From contig FR886342.1 of NCBI GenBank assembly GCA_000436535.1, positions 1-51,624 on the forward strand: a stretch of DNA of 51,624 nt, written 5' to 3'. The DNA comes from Eubacterium sp. CAG:252 (GTDB lineage: Bacteria > Bacillota > Clostridia > Lachnospirales > Lachnospiraceae). Below, one piece after another: positions 51,500-51,624 of the stretch (within the stretch, counting starts at the first letter, position 1; every line of letters starts with the position of its first letter). The position numbers were made by a program, and so were the translations under genes. The notes under the pieces are model-generated. The model worked only from the letters and a program-made list of their open reading frames with translations, made no database searches and was not told the origin of the DNA.

Positions 51500-51624
51500 T
51501 TAAGCTTCCTCTGTATTCTCCTTCTTAGCTGCTTTAGCCTTAGAAGCACCATCTGTATCAGTGTCAGTCACAGCAGTACCTTCGCCCTCTGCATGTTCAC
51601 CTATACCATAGTGTGCTCTTACCT
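51500..51624 (-). CDS. recA: RecA, C-terminal fragment cut by the window edge
   Basis: The last 41 codons of a minus-strand gene, ending KKENTEEA-stop at 51500. The segment VRAHYGIG plus a Thr/Asp/Lys/Ala-rich tail fits the end of RecA. recX starting 2 nt later and rny beyond support this (recA-recX-rny is common in Clostridia). The 5' part lies outside the window, so identity rests mostly on context. Confidence 0.75.
   Translation of the reverse strand, partial: VRAHYGIGEHAEGEGTAVTDTDTDGASKAKAAKKENTEEA

Overview
The window looks like core chromosome of a low-GC Gram-positive anaerobe, most likely a Lachnospiraceae gut bacterium. Most genes lie on the minus strand. The evidence is the clostridial gene order spoIIIA - asp23 - nusB - xseA - xseB - ispA - dxs - tlyA - nadK - argR - recN - spo0A, plus recA-recX-rny. 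A kduI/kduD pair for pectin-derived uronates fits a Lachnospira / [Eubacterium] eligens type organism, but that species-level guess is inference. No phage, insertion-sequence transposase, CRISPR array or rRNA was seen.

Layout. 1-8.3 kb: MBL-fold hydrolase, a large FtsA-like ATPase, coaE, polA, an orphan zinc-finger membrane protein and a cytidylate-kinase-like protein. 8.3-13 kb: NhaD-type antiporter, tRNA-Leu(CAA), glgA and a secreted NlpC/P60 hydrolase. 13-24.4 kb: spo0A, a divergent spoIVB, and a compact operon from nusB to recN covering isoprenoid precursors (dxs, ispA), exonuclease VII, NAD kinase, ArgR and RecN. 24.5-30.3 kb: asp23 and the complete eight-gene spoIIIA operon of the mother-cell-to-forespore channel. 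30.3-34.9 kb: HD-GYP protein plus an ABC exporter. 35-40.2 kb: D-Ala-D-Ala carboxypeptidase, polysaccharide deacetylase and a NatAB-like ABC exporter. 40.6-45.8 kb: kduD, kduI, pyrimidine nucleoside phosphorylase, DAHP synthase and a SpoIIM-like protein. 46-51.6 kb: NUDIX hydrolase, proC, class I aminotransferase, rny, recX and the 3' end of recA.

The sporulation genes (spo0A, spoIVB, spoIIIAA-AH, spoIIM) have believable regulatory sites: tandem 0A boxes between spo0A and spoIVB, and sigma-E-like promoters before spoIIIAA and spoIIM. The most unusual feature is before spoIIIAA. Its predicted sigma-E -10 element lies inside the 5' arm of the upstream operon's terminator, and its Shine-Dalgarno lies in the 3' arm, so read-through RNA would hide the ribosome binding site while sigma-E RNA, starting in the loop, would expose it.

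Several non-coding repeats stand out. One is a 57-60 nt hairpin that ends in the Shine-Dalgarno of two unrelated genes (spoIIIAH and the polysaccharide deacetylase). Another is a 215-bp element with 21-bp terminal inverted repeats (MITE-like) with a shorter relative at the 3' end of proC. A third is a 62-bp tandem repeat built of ~21-nt units. Other oddities are spoIVB inverted relative to its usual recN-spoIVB-spo0A order, a possible ATT start in spoIIIAF, and an HD-GYP protein missing one metal-ligand histidine.
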